From assembly GCA_029593915.1 (NCBI GenBank), contig CP046147.1, positions 1,984,001 to 2,048,000 on the forward strand: 64,000 nucleotides of DNA. The letters run 5' to 3'. The notes beneath the pieces are model-generated. The model saw nothing but the letters and a program-made list of their open reading frames with translations. It searched no databases and had not been told where the DNA came from. Position numbers and translations under genes: made by a program. The stretch comes from Candidatus Lucifugimonas marina. GTDB taxonomy: Bacteria > Chloroflexota > Dehalococcoidia > Lucifugimonadales > Lucifugimonadaceae. Below are positions 41,383-49,727 of the stretch, piece after piece (within the stretch, counting starts at the first letter, position 1; each line of letters begins with the position of its first letter).

Positions 41383-43581
41383 ATGACACAACTTCTATTC
41401 AGTTCTTCGACACGGCGAGGTGCATTCCTCGGAATTCTTGGCTGGATTCTCTTGATCGGTGCGATTTCTTCGGTTGCACCAGGCCTCGCCGAGGTAACAA
41501 CGAACGAACAAGATGAATTTTTGCCCGCTGGTGCTGAATCTGTCGAGGCGTTGAAGCTCCGCACTGAGAAATTCCCAGCAGTGGATGGTGTCCCAGCGCT
41601 AGTCGTGTTCAATTCGAAGGCGGGATCTAATGATCTAGACGCGACGATCAGCGAATTTACCGATTTGTTGCGGTCCCCAGAGGTTCCTCAATCCTTCCTC
41701 TCGGTACTGTCACCGACCGAGTATCCCGCCGCAGCGTCCACACTGATTTCGACTGACGGTAGGACAGCAATGGTCATTGTTACGATCGGCGGCGTCCCAT
41801 CTGATCCCGCTTTTGGAGAAGCGGTTGATTGGCTGTCAGAAACAGCGCGCGAACTCGGTGCGATCGTAGAAATAGATTCTGCGGTGACTGGTCCAGCGGG
41901 CATCATCAACGACGCGGTCAAGGTATTCGGATCTATCGATCTGAGAGTAACTTTGGTGACAGTGGTCCTAGTTCTCGTCCTCCTCCTAATCATTTACAGA
42001 TCTCCGATCCTTGCAATCGTCCCACTGGTTGTCATTGGAACTGCCCTAACCTTGTCGCAATCAGTTGCCGCTCTGCTTTCACAGCAATTCGATCTCCCTC
42101 TAAATGGGCAAGTCACTGCAATCATGTCTGTTCTTGTTTTTGGTGCCGGAACTAATTACGCCCTTTTTATAGTTTCCAGATATCGAGAAGAGCTAGTGCA
42201 CAACTCGAATAAATGGGACGCCATGAGAACAACGATGTCGAGAGTTGGACCTTCGATTGCCGGATCAGCTGGGACGACGATTGTTGCGATGTTCGCCCTC
42301 ACATTCGCTTCATTTGGGTCGTTCAGGTCTCTCGGTCCAATGCTTGCGATGGCAATTTTCATCGTCTTGCTCTCAGGATTATTCGTTATGCCAGCGGTTT
42401 TCGCGCTATTTGGAAAATGGATCTTCTGGCCTCGCCCGCTTATCCAAAAGAGTTCTGCGAACACTAATGGCGTTTGGCACAAAGTAGGACGCTCGGTGTC
42501 GCGGAAGCCTCGCCTGATGTTCGGTATAACAATGGCTGGAATCGTACTAGCAACATTGCCATCTTGGACCATCGTTCCCAGCTTCAACTTTATCGATGGA
42601 TTCCCTGATGACGTCGATTCAAAAAGAGGATATGAACTTTTGGCAGAGTCGTTCCCTGAGGGACAGTTGGCTCCGACAGAAGTGTTCGTCCAGTCGCAAA
42701 ATCGACCGATCGTAGAATCTCTAAGCTCCCTTGAGGAATTATCGAAGTCGCTCGCAAATACGCCCGGCGTACTACGAGTTGTTGGACCGACCCGTCCGAT
42801 CGGAATTCCAGTCAGTGAATCTGCGGCCCAAGCTCAAGGCGCGGGAAGATTTATTTCAACCGACGAATCGACTGCTCGACTTGAGGTTGTCCTCGACGGA
42901 GATCCTTACTCTTCAAAGTCTCTGAGACTGGTAGAGGAATTGCGAGCCGTCGCAACAAACTCAGATCTTTCCACATCTCCTGGAACAAGAGTTTTGATTG
43001 GTGGCGAGTCAGCCGTTCAGGCCGACACAAAAGCGTCTATTGATGCCGATATCCGCTGGCTCGCCCCCGTTTCGCTACTGGCGATCTTCCTGGTGCTGAT
43101 CTTGCTTCTCAAGTCGATCGTAGCTCCTTTGTACCTGGTCTTCAGCGTGATCGTTAGTTTCGGAGCTACATTCGGGCTTTCAGTATTCGCATTTCAAGAG
43201 ATTTTCAATCACTCAGGAGTTGCGTACTCAAACGGGGTTTGGATGTTCATATTCCTTGTTGCACTCGGCGCCGACTACAACATTTTCGTGATGTCGCGAA
43301 TACGAGAAGCCGTACAGAAGGAAGGCTTTCGTGATGGCATAGCGACTGCCGTGGGTCGAACAGGCGGGGTAGTCACTTCCGCAGGAATCATTCTTGCCGG
43401 AACCTTCGCTGTACTTACAACTTTACCGCTCCGAGACATTTTCCAACTTGGATTCGCGGTGATGCTTGGAGTACTGATTGACACTTTCGTCGTCCGAGCA
43501 CTTCTCGTGCCGAGCTTGGCAGCAATTCTTGGCGAATGGAGCTGGTGGCCACGCAAAACAGCACCAGAAGAATTCCACTGA
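41383..43581 (+). CDS. MMPL/RND-family transporter
   Basis: A 732-aa RND-superfamily protein of the MMPL group. Two repeats each have an N-terminal helix, an extracytoplasmic loop of about 150-170 residues and a block of five or six helices. The repeat hallmarks are VFGAGTNYALFIVSRYREEL and VALGADYNIFVMSRIREAV, containing the GxGxDY/NY proton-relay-type motif; in the first repeat Asp is Asn (GTNY), in the second it is Asp (GADY). Such pumps export lipids, siderophores or drugs. Possibly cotranscribed with the zinc-ribbon gene 23 bases upstream. Confidence 0.9.
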   Translation: MTQLLFSSSTRRGAFLGILGWILLIGAISSVAPGLAEVTTNEQDEFLPAGAESVEALKLRTEKFPAVDGVPALVVFNSKAGSNDLDATISEFTDLLRSPEVPQSFLSVLSPTEYPAAASTLISTDGRTAMVIVTIGGVPSDPAFGEAVDWLSETARELGAIVEIDSAVTGPAGIINDAVKVFGSIDLRVTLVTVVLVLVLLLIIYRSPILAIVPLVVIGTALTLSQSVAALLSQQFDLPLNGQVTAIMSVLVFGAGTNYALFIVSRYREELVHNSNKWDAMRTTMSRVGPSIAGSAGTTIVAMFALTFASFGSFRSLGPMLAMAIFIVLLSGLFVMPAVFALFGKWIFWPRPLIQKSSANTNGVWHKVGRSVSRKPRLMFGITMAGIVLATLPSWTIVPSFNFIDGFPDDVDSKRGYELLAESFPEGQLAPTEVFVQSQNRPIVESLSSLEELSKSLANTPGVLRVVGPTRPIGIPVSESAAQAQGAGRFISTDESTARLEVVLDGDPYSSKSLRLVEELRAVATNSDLSTSPGTRVLIGGESAVQADTKASIDADIRWLAPVSLLAIFLVLILLLKSIVAPLYLVFSVIVSFGATFGLSVFAFQEIFNHSGVAYSNGVWMFIFLVALGADYNIFVMSRIREAVQKEGFRDGIATAVGRTGGVVTSAGIILAGTFAVLTTLPLRDIFQLGFAVMLGVLIDTFVVRALLVPSLAAILGEWSWWPRKTAPEEFH

Positions 43582-44027
43582 TTACTTGGGTATCAAAAAT
43601 GCATTAGTCGCAACAAGTCTAAATATTGACTGCTAAAGGTCGTCCTCGAATCATCTGGTGCTCTTCGCTTTCAGGGTGTTTCACACTTGAGTCGCGATCA
43701 CTCGTTGAAACAGGGTTGAATTATCGACTACTCGAGCTGACTATCTGGGGAATTCGGACTGCCACTCATGCGTGTTCGTGGTGCAATCCAACTCTCCCCC
43801 GTCTCCACCAAGAACACAAAGCACCGGTTCTCATTCGCAAGTTGAGGCCTGTTCGCGCCCTCGCTGAGTGGGAATCAGCACGTCTTACCTGAGACCTCAG
43901 CAACTAGGTCGGCGACGTTTGATCGAGTCATTTAAGCCTAATCAGATGCCGAAGAAATTTCTATCAGCTCCTAAATTAGAGTCCAGTCCTCAGTCTGTTG
44001 CTGAGCTGACTAGGGTTGTCGCATGTT
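43582..44027. other. Gene-free interval between MMPL and TetR genes
   Basis: About 450 bases with several short open frames on both strands, none with recognisable motifs, codon pattern or ribosome-binding site. It lies 3-prime of both flanking genes, so it needs no promoter. It may be decayed coding sequence. Confidence 0.45.
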
Positions 44028-44633
44028 TCAGACGGTCAACTCGGGCCGATACGACTCCAACACTCGAATTGCAACGTTGCATCCTGCGCGCACTTGCTCA
44101 GGCTTGGCTTCCCCTCGGATGGACGCTGCCACTCCTACCAGCGAGGTTGTGAAGAAGGCAGCGAGTTCGTCGAGATTTGCTTCTTGGTCCATATCTCCCA
44201 CGAGCCTGGCGTTTTCCAGCGCTCGGCGAAAGCCGTGGTTAAGACGTTCAAAATAAGCGTCGACGTACTGACCGATCGCCGGATCAAGCGATCCTCGTTC
44301 TACCGCTGTATTGCATAACAGGCAACCACGACCTTTTGCCCACCCTCCGCTGGCTTCAGCGTACCCGGTGAACGCAGCCCTGATTGAATCTGCGTTCGCG
44401 TTCGGGGATTCGATAGGTGCGATGACATTCGAAAGGTGATGCTCGCCGTATCTTTTCAGAGCGGTCTCGAACAATTCCTGCTTAGAGCCGAACTCTGAGT
44501 ACATGCTTTTCCGATTTACGCCAAGTTCTTCAACCAAATCGGCGGTGCTTGTGCCGTTGTACCCCCGCATTCGGAACAATTCGATTGCTTTATCGAGCAG
44601 CTCGATACGGTCGTATTTCTTGATGCCTGCCAT
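44028..44633 (-). CDS. TetR/AcrR family transcriptional regulator
   Basis: A 201-aa TetR-family repressor. The N-terminal HTH reads KAIELFRMRGYNGTSTADLV then EELGVNRKSMYSEFGSKQEL, and the C-terminal half resembles the TetR_C domain of the YxaF/LmrA-like group with CLLCNTAVERG. It is divergent from the monooxygenase-fold gene at 44743, and the 109-base spacer holds two operator-like palindromes. Autoregulation and control of the divergent gene are likely. Ligand unknown. Confidence 0.9.
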   Translation of the reverse strand: MAGIKKYDRIELLDKAIELFRMRGYNGTSTADLVEELGVNRKSMYSEFGSKQELFETALKRYGEHHLSNVIAPIESPNANADSIRAAFTGYAEASGGWAKGRGCLLCNTAVERGSLDPAIGQYVDAYFERLNHGFRRALENARLVGDMDQEANLDELAAFFTTSLVGVAASIRGEAKPEQVRAGCNVAIRVLESYRPELTV

Positions 44634-44649
44634 GCGTTATTGAAGCTCC

Positions 44650-44702
44650 TTGACACAGAGTAAACGATCAGTTACCTTTTGCACAAGTAATCAATCGGTT
44701 AC
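44650..44702. promoter_or_regulatory. Divergent promoter with two TetR-type operator sites
   Basis: Two sites of identical architecture, GTAA-N8-TTAC, lie at 44660-44675 (GTAAACGATCAGTTAC) and 44687-44702 (GTAATCAATCGGTTAC), 27 bases centre to centre. A TTGACA -35 box for the plus-strand gene is at 44650-44655, with a weak -10 (TACCTT) 17 bases on, so the first site covers the spacer and -10. The arrangement suits cooperative binding by the TetR protein encoded at 44028-44633. Confidence 0.65.
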
Positions 44703-44742
44703 TTATGCCAGTTTCAAAAAACATCCATCAGGAACTCAGACA

Positions 44743-45111
44743 ATGACTAACGAAAACATCACCGTCGTTTACAAATGGACGGCGAATCCTGGAAAGCTCG
44801 ACGAACTGTCAGCAATCTATGAGAACGTGTCGATGGCAATGGAGGCGAATGAGCCAGGAGCGACCGAGGTCGAAGTGCTCGTTTCCGAAAAGGACAGCGC
44901 TCTATATGTGCGTGACGAGTTTGCCGACGCCGGCGCGCTGGGATTTCACTTCACAGAAACAGCAGCAGCTCACTTCCCTGATCTTCTCGCGATTGCGACA
45001 CCCGGCCCGTTCTTCTTCTTCGGAGAAGTTCCAACTGAATTGAAGCAAGCCACAGACCAAATGCAACTGGGTGCAGAGTTCAGCACACGTATTGCAGGCT
45101 TTGCTCGATGA
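44743..45111 (+). CDS. Antibiotic-biosynthesis-monooxygenase-fold protein
   Basis: A 122-aa dimeric alpha/beta-barrel protein (ABM or quinol monooxygenase type). The N-terminal VVYKWTANPGKLDELSAIYE and the central LYVRDEFADAGALGFHFTE, where a helix follows the strand, fit the fold, as does the C-terminal GPFFFFGEVPTEL. ABM enzymes oxidise quinol-like substrates without cofactors or act on heme. It is the first gene controlled by the divergent TetR and is related to the two-domain protein at 45191. Confidence 0.72.
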   Translation: MTNENITVVYKWTANPGKLDELSAIYENVSMAMEANEPGATEVEVLVSEKDSALYVRDEFADAGALGFHFTETAAAHFPDLLAIATPGPFFFFGEVPTELKQATDQMQLGAEFSTRIAGFAR

Positions 45112-45190
45112 GGAACCTGTAACTCCAGGAGTTCGGTGGGTAGTGCGCGTAGTACCTGCCCGATAGCACCTCGAAAGCAGGAGATTAGTT

Positions 45191-46057
45191 ATGACATTTA
45201 CCCCGATACCACTTCCATCCCACCTTTCGGCACCAACTCTGATCGGTGATGAAATCAGTCTTACCGGGAAGTGGACGCCAAAAACGAGTAGCCGCTTCTT
45301 CGGCAGGTCCAACGATTCGGAAGGGATGCACTCGGCCCTTACTTCACTTTTAGCAATTGCGGAGTCAGATCCTAGAGTCCTGACGTTTGAATTGAACGAT
45401 ACAATCGGTGGTGATTCGCTGGTGGTTCACACCGTGTTCGCAAACCAGAAAGGGCTGATCGACTTTTATGGCGACAAAGGATCTGAGCATTTCGAGTCGC
45501 TTCTGTCGCATGCCAACGCCGACTTGCACCTGCTCCGAGGTGTGTCATTGACTTCGGAAACTATCAAAACCCTTGCTGAGAAATCAGTTCCGGTTGCCGC
45601 TGGTGAACATGTTTTTGGATACGTAAAGAACGACTCTACGCAGCCGAACCTACGTGCGGCTATCGATGTGACGGCAAAGTGGACTTGCATCCCGGGAGCT
45701 GGGTCACAACTGGGCGAGCTGAAGCACTGGTGGCAGATGGTTGGTACGGACGCCTTCGACATGGAGAAGGGGCTGATCAGGTTCGAGGTTTACCAGGTGG
45801 TGGGTGAGGATGCCTTGTTGATCCACGAGGTATTCGAGGATACGGCGGAACTGAAGTTCCACCTCACCAAGGGCACGGCTCACAAGTACAAGAAGTCGAT
45901 TGATCAAGTCGCTGCCCCTGAGCGATACGTGTTCCGAGGTAACGTTTCGTGGCTCATTCGCACCTACTCGAAGTTCATGCGGTTACCTGCAACGTACTCG
46001 ACACGAAAGTCACGCGTCACAAAGCCGGGCGGCAGCATGAGCGACGGTACAAGATGA
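45191..46057 (+). CDS. Two-domain ABM-fold protein
   Basis: A 288-aa protein that appears to hold two ABM-like dimeric alpha/beta-barrel domains in tandem (about 15-140 and 145-255). Each domain has the pattern EVYxVVxxDxLxxxxVFxxxxxLxFHxxKGxxH: in the first VHTVFANQKGLIDFYGDKGS, in the second IHEVFEDTAELKFHLTKGTA. A basic C-terminal tail follows. It may have arisen by fusion after duplication of a gene like the one upstream, with which it shares orientation. Substrate unknown. Confidence 0.68.
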   Translation: MTFTPIPLPSHLSAPTLIGDEISLTGKWTPKTSSRFFGRSNDSEGMHSALTSLLAIAESDPRVLTFELNDTIGGDSLVVHTVFANQKGLIDFYGDKGSEHFESLLSHANADLHLLRGVSLTSETIKTLAEKSVPVAAGEHVFGYVKNDSTQPNLRAAIDVTAKWTCIPGAGSQLGELKHWWQMVGTDAFDMEKGLIRFEVYQVVGEDALLIHEVFEDTAELKFHLTKGTAHKYKKSIDQVAAPERYVFRGNVSWLIRTYSKFMRLPATYSTRKSRVTKPGGSMSDGTR

Positions 46058-46068
46058 AGCTAGAAAAA

Positions 46069-46135
46069 CTCGGGCCTCGGTGTGATTAGGTCTAATTCGA
46101 TTATCGAATAGATCCGAATGGGAATTAAGCCCGAG
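46069..46135 (+). promoter_or_regulatory. Nested hairpin leader before the Rieske-glutamate synthase gene
   Basis: An outer stem pairs CTCGGGC (46069-46075) with GCCCGAG (46129-46135). Inside it a long hairpin centred on ATTCGA-TTA-TCGAAT extends through GGTCTA and AGATCC. There is no T-run after the outer stem, so it is not a simple terminator. It may be a structured 5-prime leader or a remnant of a palindromic repeat. Confidence 0.45.
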
Positions 46136-46180
46136 GACCCGATTAGAATCCGATCCTAATGGAGACAATGACTGAGAAAC

Positions 46181-47809
46181 ATGGAGGTAGTTTTGAGGAA
46201 GCACATTGTTGCTCGCTGGGACGAACTTGGGGACCGCATACCTGCTGGAGCACTAGTCGAAAACGTCGACCTCGTGATCATACGCATCGATTCGGATGTT
46301 TCGGTGTTCTACGGAAGATGCTTACACCGTGGGGCGCTTCTTTCTGACGGCTACGTGGACGGACGCAATCTGATCTGTGGCGTGCACAACTGGGACTATC
46401 GCGTCGACACCGGTATTAGTGAATACAACAATGAAGAACAGCTTCCGAAATTTTCGGCTTGGATCGAAGACGAAAATGTATTGGTCGACGCGGACGAAAT
46501 AAGTACCTGGGAGCAGGCCAATCCGCAGCCGTACGACCGCTCGTCGTATTTGGGTCAGTATGCCGACACACACGGAACCGAAGACGAACCCCACAACGGC
46601 CTCATCCAGTCGCTGGCAAAGAACGGTTTGTCGGGTGGTGAACATGGTCCTGTGTCAGCGATGGGTGTGCCCCGCGGGCAGCTTCCATCCTGGGACGACA
46701 TCCAGTTTGTAACGGCACAGCTGGCGCAAGTTCCTCAACTCGACGGGACACCTGTTGAGACTGAATTAGTCGTTGGTCCAAACGCACGTAAACCGTTGAG
46801 GCTAAAGATCCCACTTATCGTGTCTGACATGAGCTTCGGCGCGTTGTCTGAAGAGGCCAAGATTGCTCTCGCTCGCGGAGCCGAAAAGGCAGGGACAGGA
46901 ATCTGTTCGGGAGAGGGAGGGATGCTCCCTGAAGAGCAAGCTGAAAACAACAGATATTTCTACGAACTTGCATCAGCCAGGTTTGGATTTTCGTGGGACA
47001 AACTAGACGGTGTACAGGCTTTTCACTTCAAGGGCGGCCAGGGAGCGAAAACTGGCACCGGCGGTCACTTGCCTGGTGCGAAAGTGAAAGGAAAAATCGC
47101 CGAGGTCAGAGGGCTAAAGGAAGGAGAGCCCGCGGTTTCACCAGCCCGATTCCCCGATTGGGATTCCGTTGACGATTTCAAACAATTCGCTGATGAGGTA
47201 CGTGACTATACCGGGGGAATCCCGATCGGATTCAAACTTTCAGCGCAGCACATTGAAGACGATATTGATGCTGCCCTAGAAATCGGTTGTGATTACGTGA
47301 TTCTCGATGGCAGAGGCGGAGGAACTGGTGCTGCTCCCTTAATCTTCCGCGACAACATTTCTGTACCAACAATTCCAGCACTCGGCAGAGCAAGAAGGCA
47401 TCTTGACGATCGCAAGCGACAGGACGTGACTCTCATCATCACAGGTGGTCTCCGTACACCCGCCGATTTCGCAAAGGCGCTCGCTTTAGGAGCCGATGGA
47501 GTCGCTATTTCTAATTCAGCGATCCAAGCAATAGGCTGTCTTGGAATGCGAGCATGCGACACCAATAACTGTCCCGTGGGAATCGCCACGCAAAAGGAAC
47601 ACCTGCGATCACGAATCATCGTCGAATCGTCTGCTCGCCAACTCGCCCAGTTCTTTGATTCGTCCATCGAACTAATGAAACTACTAGCGCGAGCCTGTGG
47701 TCACACCGACCTTAAGGATTTCAAACTCAGCGATCTCACGACGTGGAAGCGAGATATGGCCGATCTATCAGGCGTGAGTTTCGCTGGTGATTCGCCCGAA
47801 AATCAATAA
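46181..47809 (+). CDS. Rieske ferredoxin-glutamate synthase domain fusion protein
   Basis: A 542-aa fusion. Residues 1-105 are a Rieske [2Fe-2S] domain with Cys47-x-His49 (GRCLHRG) and Cys66-x-x-His69 (ICGVHNW). Residues about 150-530 are a glutamate-synthase-type FMN barrel with IVSDMSFGALSEEAKIALA, GICSGEGGMLPEEQ, FKGGQGAKTGTGGHLPGAKV and ACDTNNCPVGIATQ, the Cys cluster that binds a 3Fe-4S centre. There is no glutaminase domain, so it belongs to the FMN-binding glutamate-synthase-like group whose reactions are mostly unknown (methylglutamate synthase is one member). The Rieske part may feed electrons to the FMN site. Confidence 0.88.
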   Translation: MEVVLRKHIVARWDELGDRIPAGALVENVDLVIIRIDSDVSVFYGRCLHRGALLSDGYVDGRNLICGVHNWDYRVDTGISEYNNEEQLPKFSAWIEDENVLVDADEISTWEQANPQPYDRSSYLGQYADTHGTEDEPHNGLIQSLAKNGLSGGEHGPVSAMGVPRGQLPSWDDIQFVTAQLAQVPQLDGTPVETELVVGPNARKPLRLKIPLIVSDMSFGALSEEAKIALARGAEKAGTGICSGEGGMLPEEQAENNRYFYELASARFGFSWDKLDGVQAFHFKGGQGAKTGTGGHLPGAKVKGKIAEVRGLKEGEPAVSPARFPDWDSVDDFKQFADEVRDYTGGIPIGFKLSAQHIEDDIDAALEIGCDYVILDGRGGGTGAAPLIFRDNISVPTIPALGRARRHLDDRKRQDVTLIITGGLRTPADFAKALALGADGVAISNSAIQAIGCLGMRACDTNNCPVGIATQKEHLRSRIIVESSARQLAQFFDSSIELMKLLARACGHTDLKDFKLSDLTTWKRDMADLSGVSFAGDSPENQ

Positions 47810-47976
47810 AACAAGCCAGATTGATTGCTACTCGAACAGAGTTCTGGCAGAGCTATGCGTATAGACGGAATTATGTCGAGCTTCATTTCTCGATTTTCGC
47901 AGTCAGTTTTTGGCAGGAAAATGATGTACTCTGCAAGGCCGTTTAGAACCAGCGACCAAATGAAAGGATGGAAGCT

Positions 47977-48297
47977 ATGTACGTTGTGAGACGGTGGTAC
48001 AAGACCAAGCCAGGTGAAGCTAGACGGGTTGCCACTTTAGTGCACCAACAAGCTCAGGCTTACCATGACTCAGGTCAACGTAGTGAGTTTCGTGTCTCCT
48101 ACAACGGGTATACGTTGCCAGGTGATCAGGATGTAGTCTGTCTGGAGTGGACAGATCAGGCTTTACAAACGCCAACTCGAGCAGATCACGAGTTGCCGAC
48201 AGAAGCGCTGGAACTCGGTGCTGAAGTCCGTAGTTTGATCGAAAGTCAACGAATTGAATTCATGGAGCTACTGACGCCAGAGAAGTTTCAGAAGTGA
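47977..48297 (+). CDS. Small hypothetical protein, dimeric alpha/beta-barrel-like
   Basis: A 106-aa protein with a beta-alpha-beta-beta pattern (MYVVRRWYKTKPGEARRVAT, SEFRVSYNGYTLPGDQDVVC, LEWTD) like NIPSNAP/ABM proteins. The start at 47977 is preferred because AAGGATGG lies at the right distance; the ATG at 47968 has its ribosome site only one base away. It continues the group of ABM-like proteins at 44743 and 45191. Function unknown. Confidence 0.62.
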   Translation: MYVVRRWYKTKPGEARRVATLVHQQAQAYHDSGQRSEFRVSYNGYTLPGDQDVVCLEWTDQALQTPTRADHELPTEALELGAEVRSLIESQRIEFMELLTPEKFQK

Positions 48298-48426
48298 AAT
48301 ACAAAGCGCATTTGAATATTGCAGGAATCTCTCTCGGAACAATCCGAAATTGGGTTCACCGAAAACAATGCCATTAAGCAGAATCACTAGAAATCCGACG
48401 AAGTTCACGGAAAAAACAAAGGAGAA

Positions 48427-48870
48427 ATGATGGCAGCAACACGATCAGCCCACGCTGTTTGGACCGGAGATCTCATGGCGGGCAGCGGTGTGGTCAGTGC
48501 AACGACTTCCAAGACGTTCAACGAATTGTCCGTATCATGGAAGGCGAGGACAGAGGCACCAGGAGGTTCGACTAGCCCTGAGGAGCTTGTGGCAGCGGCG
48601 CATGCTAGTTGCTTTTCTATGGCGCTCTCCGCGGGTCTCGGCGGCGACGGCACACCTCCAACAAAGCTGGAGGTAGATGCGACCGTCATCTTCGATCAAG
48701 TGGACGGTGGATGGAAAGTCACGTCAAGTGAACTGAAAGTCGTGGGGACAGTCCCCGGTCTCGACGCCGGCGGCTTCCAAGCGGCAGCTGAGGCTGCAAA
48801 AGACGGGTGCCCTATTTCGCAAATGATGACCGGCAACGTCACGCTCAGTGTCGAGGCAGAGTTGGAGTAA
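48427..48870 (+). CDS. OsmC family peroxiredoxin
   Basis: A 147-aa OsmC/Ohr-type protein. The two redox cysteines are Cys62 in AHASCFSMAL and Cys128 in KDGCPIS, and SPEELVAAAHASCFSMAL is the most conserved block of OsmC. It reduces organic hydroperoxides with lipoyl-type reductants. GGAG precedes the ATG. The sequence is closer to OsmC (YhfA/OsmC) than to Ohr because of SPEEL and the DGCPIS motif. Confidence 0.93.
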   Translation: MMAATRSAHAVWTGDLMAGSGVVSATTSKTFNELSVSWKARTEAPGGSTSPEELVAAAHASCFSMALSAGLGGDGTPPTKLEVDATVIFDQVDGGWKVTSSELKVVGTVPGLDAGGFQAAAEAAKDGCPISQMMTGNVTLSVEAELE

Positions 48871-48904
48871 GCGGCGGTTAGTTTGTAATCCCTTTCATGG
48901 GCCG

Positions 48905-49573
48905 TTACTGATCCATGATCAGAACATCATCAATGATATGGCCACGCAAGTTTCTAGGACCTGCAGACCATTGGATGTCGTCATACTCCTGTAAATACTC
49001 TCGTTCGTCATCAGGGAGCCCAATCACAGTGAGGTAAGGCGCAGAACAAAGCGGCGGAATCGAAGCCGCCATCACCTCGCACAATCGGACATCGTCACCA
49101 CTCCGAATCCACAAAGTTCCGCTGACACTTGTTTCGGAAGGAATGACTACGTCGCTTGGAGGATCACCGTCGATGATGGTCAACATTCCATCTACATAAT
49201 GCCCCCACAACGTGACATGGTGTTCAGTCCAGCGAACCCCCTGTGCCTCTTTGAACTCCAAATCGAGATCATCAATCCCGATAATCCGTGTCGGTCCACA
49301 CTGAGGCGGGAGAGATTCCGCCAGCGCACCACATAGTCGAGCACTCTTTGAGTCAACAACCACGTACCCAACAACGACAATATCGGCATCTATATCGGAG
49401 TCGATCAGCGTGTCAGCGTAAAGCGGAGCGCCAGCATGCCCAGGCAGGTTTGGTGTCTCGGTCGCTCCACCCAGAGTTATGACTGGGGTGGCCGCCTCAC
49501 CTGATTCACTGGCGACCCAGCAAGCTGTGAGAACGAGTGTGAGTATGGGGAGTAGTACGAATAGTCGAGACAT
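48905..49573 (-). CDS. Putative lipoprotein of unknown function
   Basis: A 222-aa protein with a lipoprotein signal peptide, MSRLFVLLPILTLVLTAC, in which Cys18 would be lipidated. The mature part holds two imperfect repeats of about 70 residues with the pattern VVxGxVVxDxxxARLCxxLAxSxPPxCG (RLCGALAESLPPQCG and RLCEVMAASIPPLCS), so a duplicated small domain with two Cys each. No catalytic motif. The repeats suggest an extracytoplasmic binding protein. Minus strand, convergent with the osmC gene. Confidence 0.75.
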   Translation of the reverse strand: MSRLFVLLPILTLVLTACWVASESGEAATPVITLGGATETPNLPGHAGAPLYADTLIDSDIDADIVVVGYVVVDSKSARLCGALAESLPPQCGPTRIIGIDDLDLEFKEAQGVRWTEHHVTLWGHYVDGMLTIIDGDPPSDVVIPSETSVSGTLWIRSGDDVRLCEVMAASIPPLCSAPYLTVIGLPDDEREYLQEYDDIQWSAGPRNLRGHIIDDVLIMDQ

Positions 49574-49727
49574 GGCTCTCCTCCACTGGTGACAACTAAT
49601 TCCAGCCTCATCGGTAAGACGAAACCAAGCTCAAGTTTGTTCCGTGCCTGTACTGCTCACAGCTACTCCCCTTCACCTGCCTAAGCAGACACGTGGACGA
49701 ATCGGCTCGATGAAACTTCAACCTGGT

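Noticed and set aside
43626..43892. Plus-strand frame of 88 codons between the MMPL and TetR genes
   Set aside because: Irregular composition, rich in Cys, Trp and Arg, without motifs; likely non-coding or decayed sequence.
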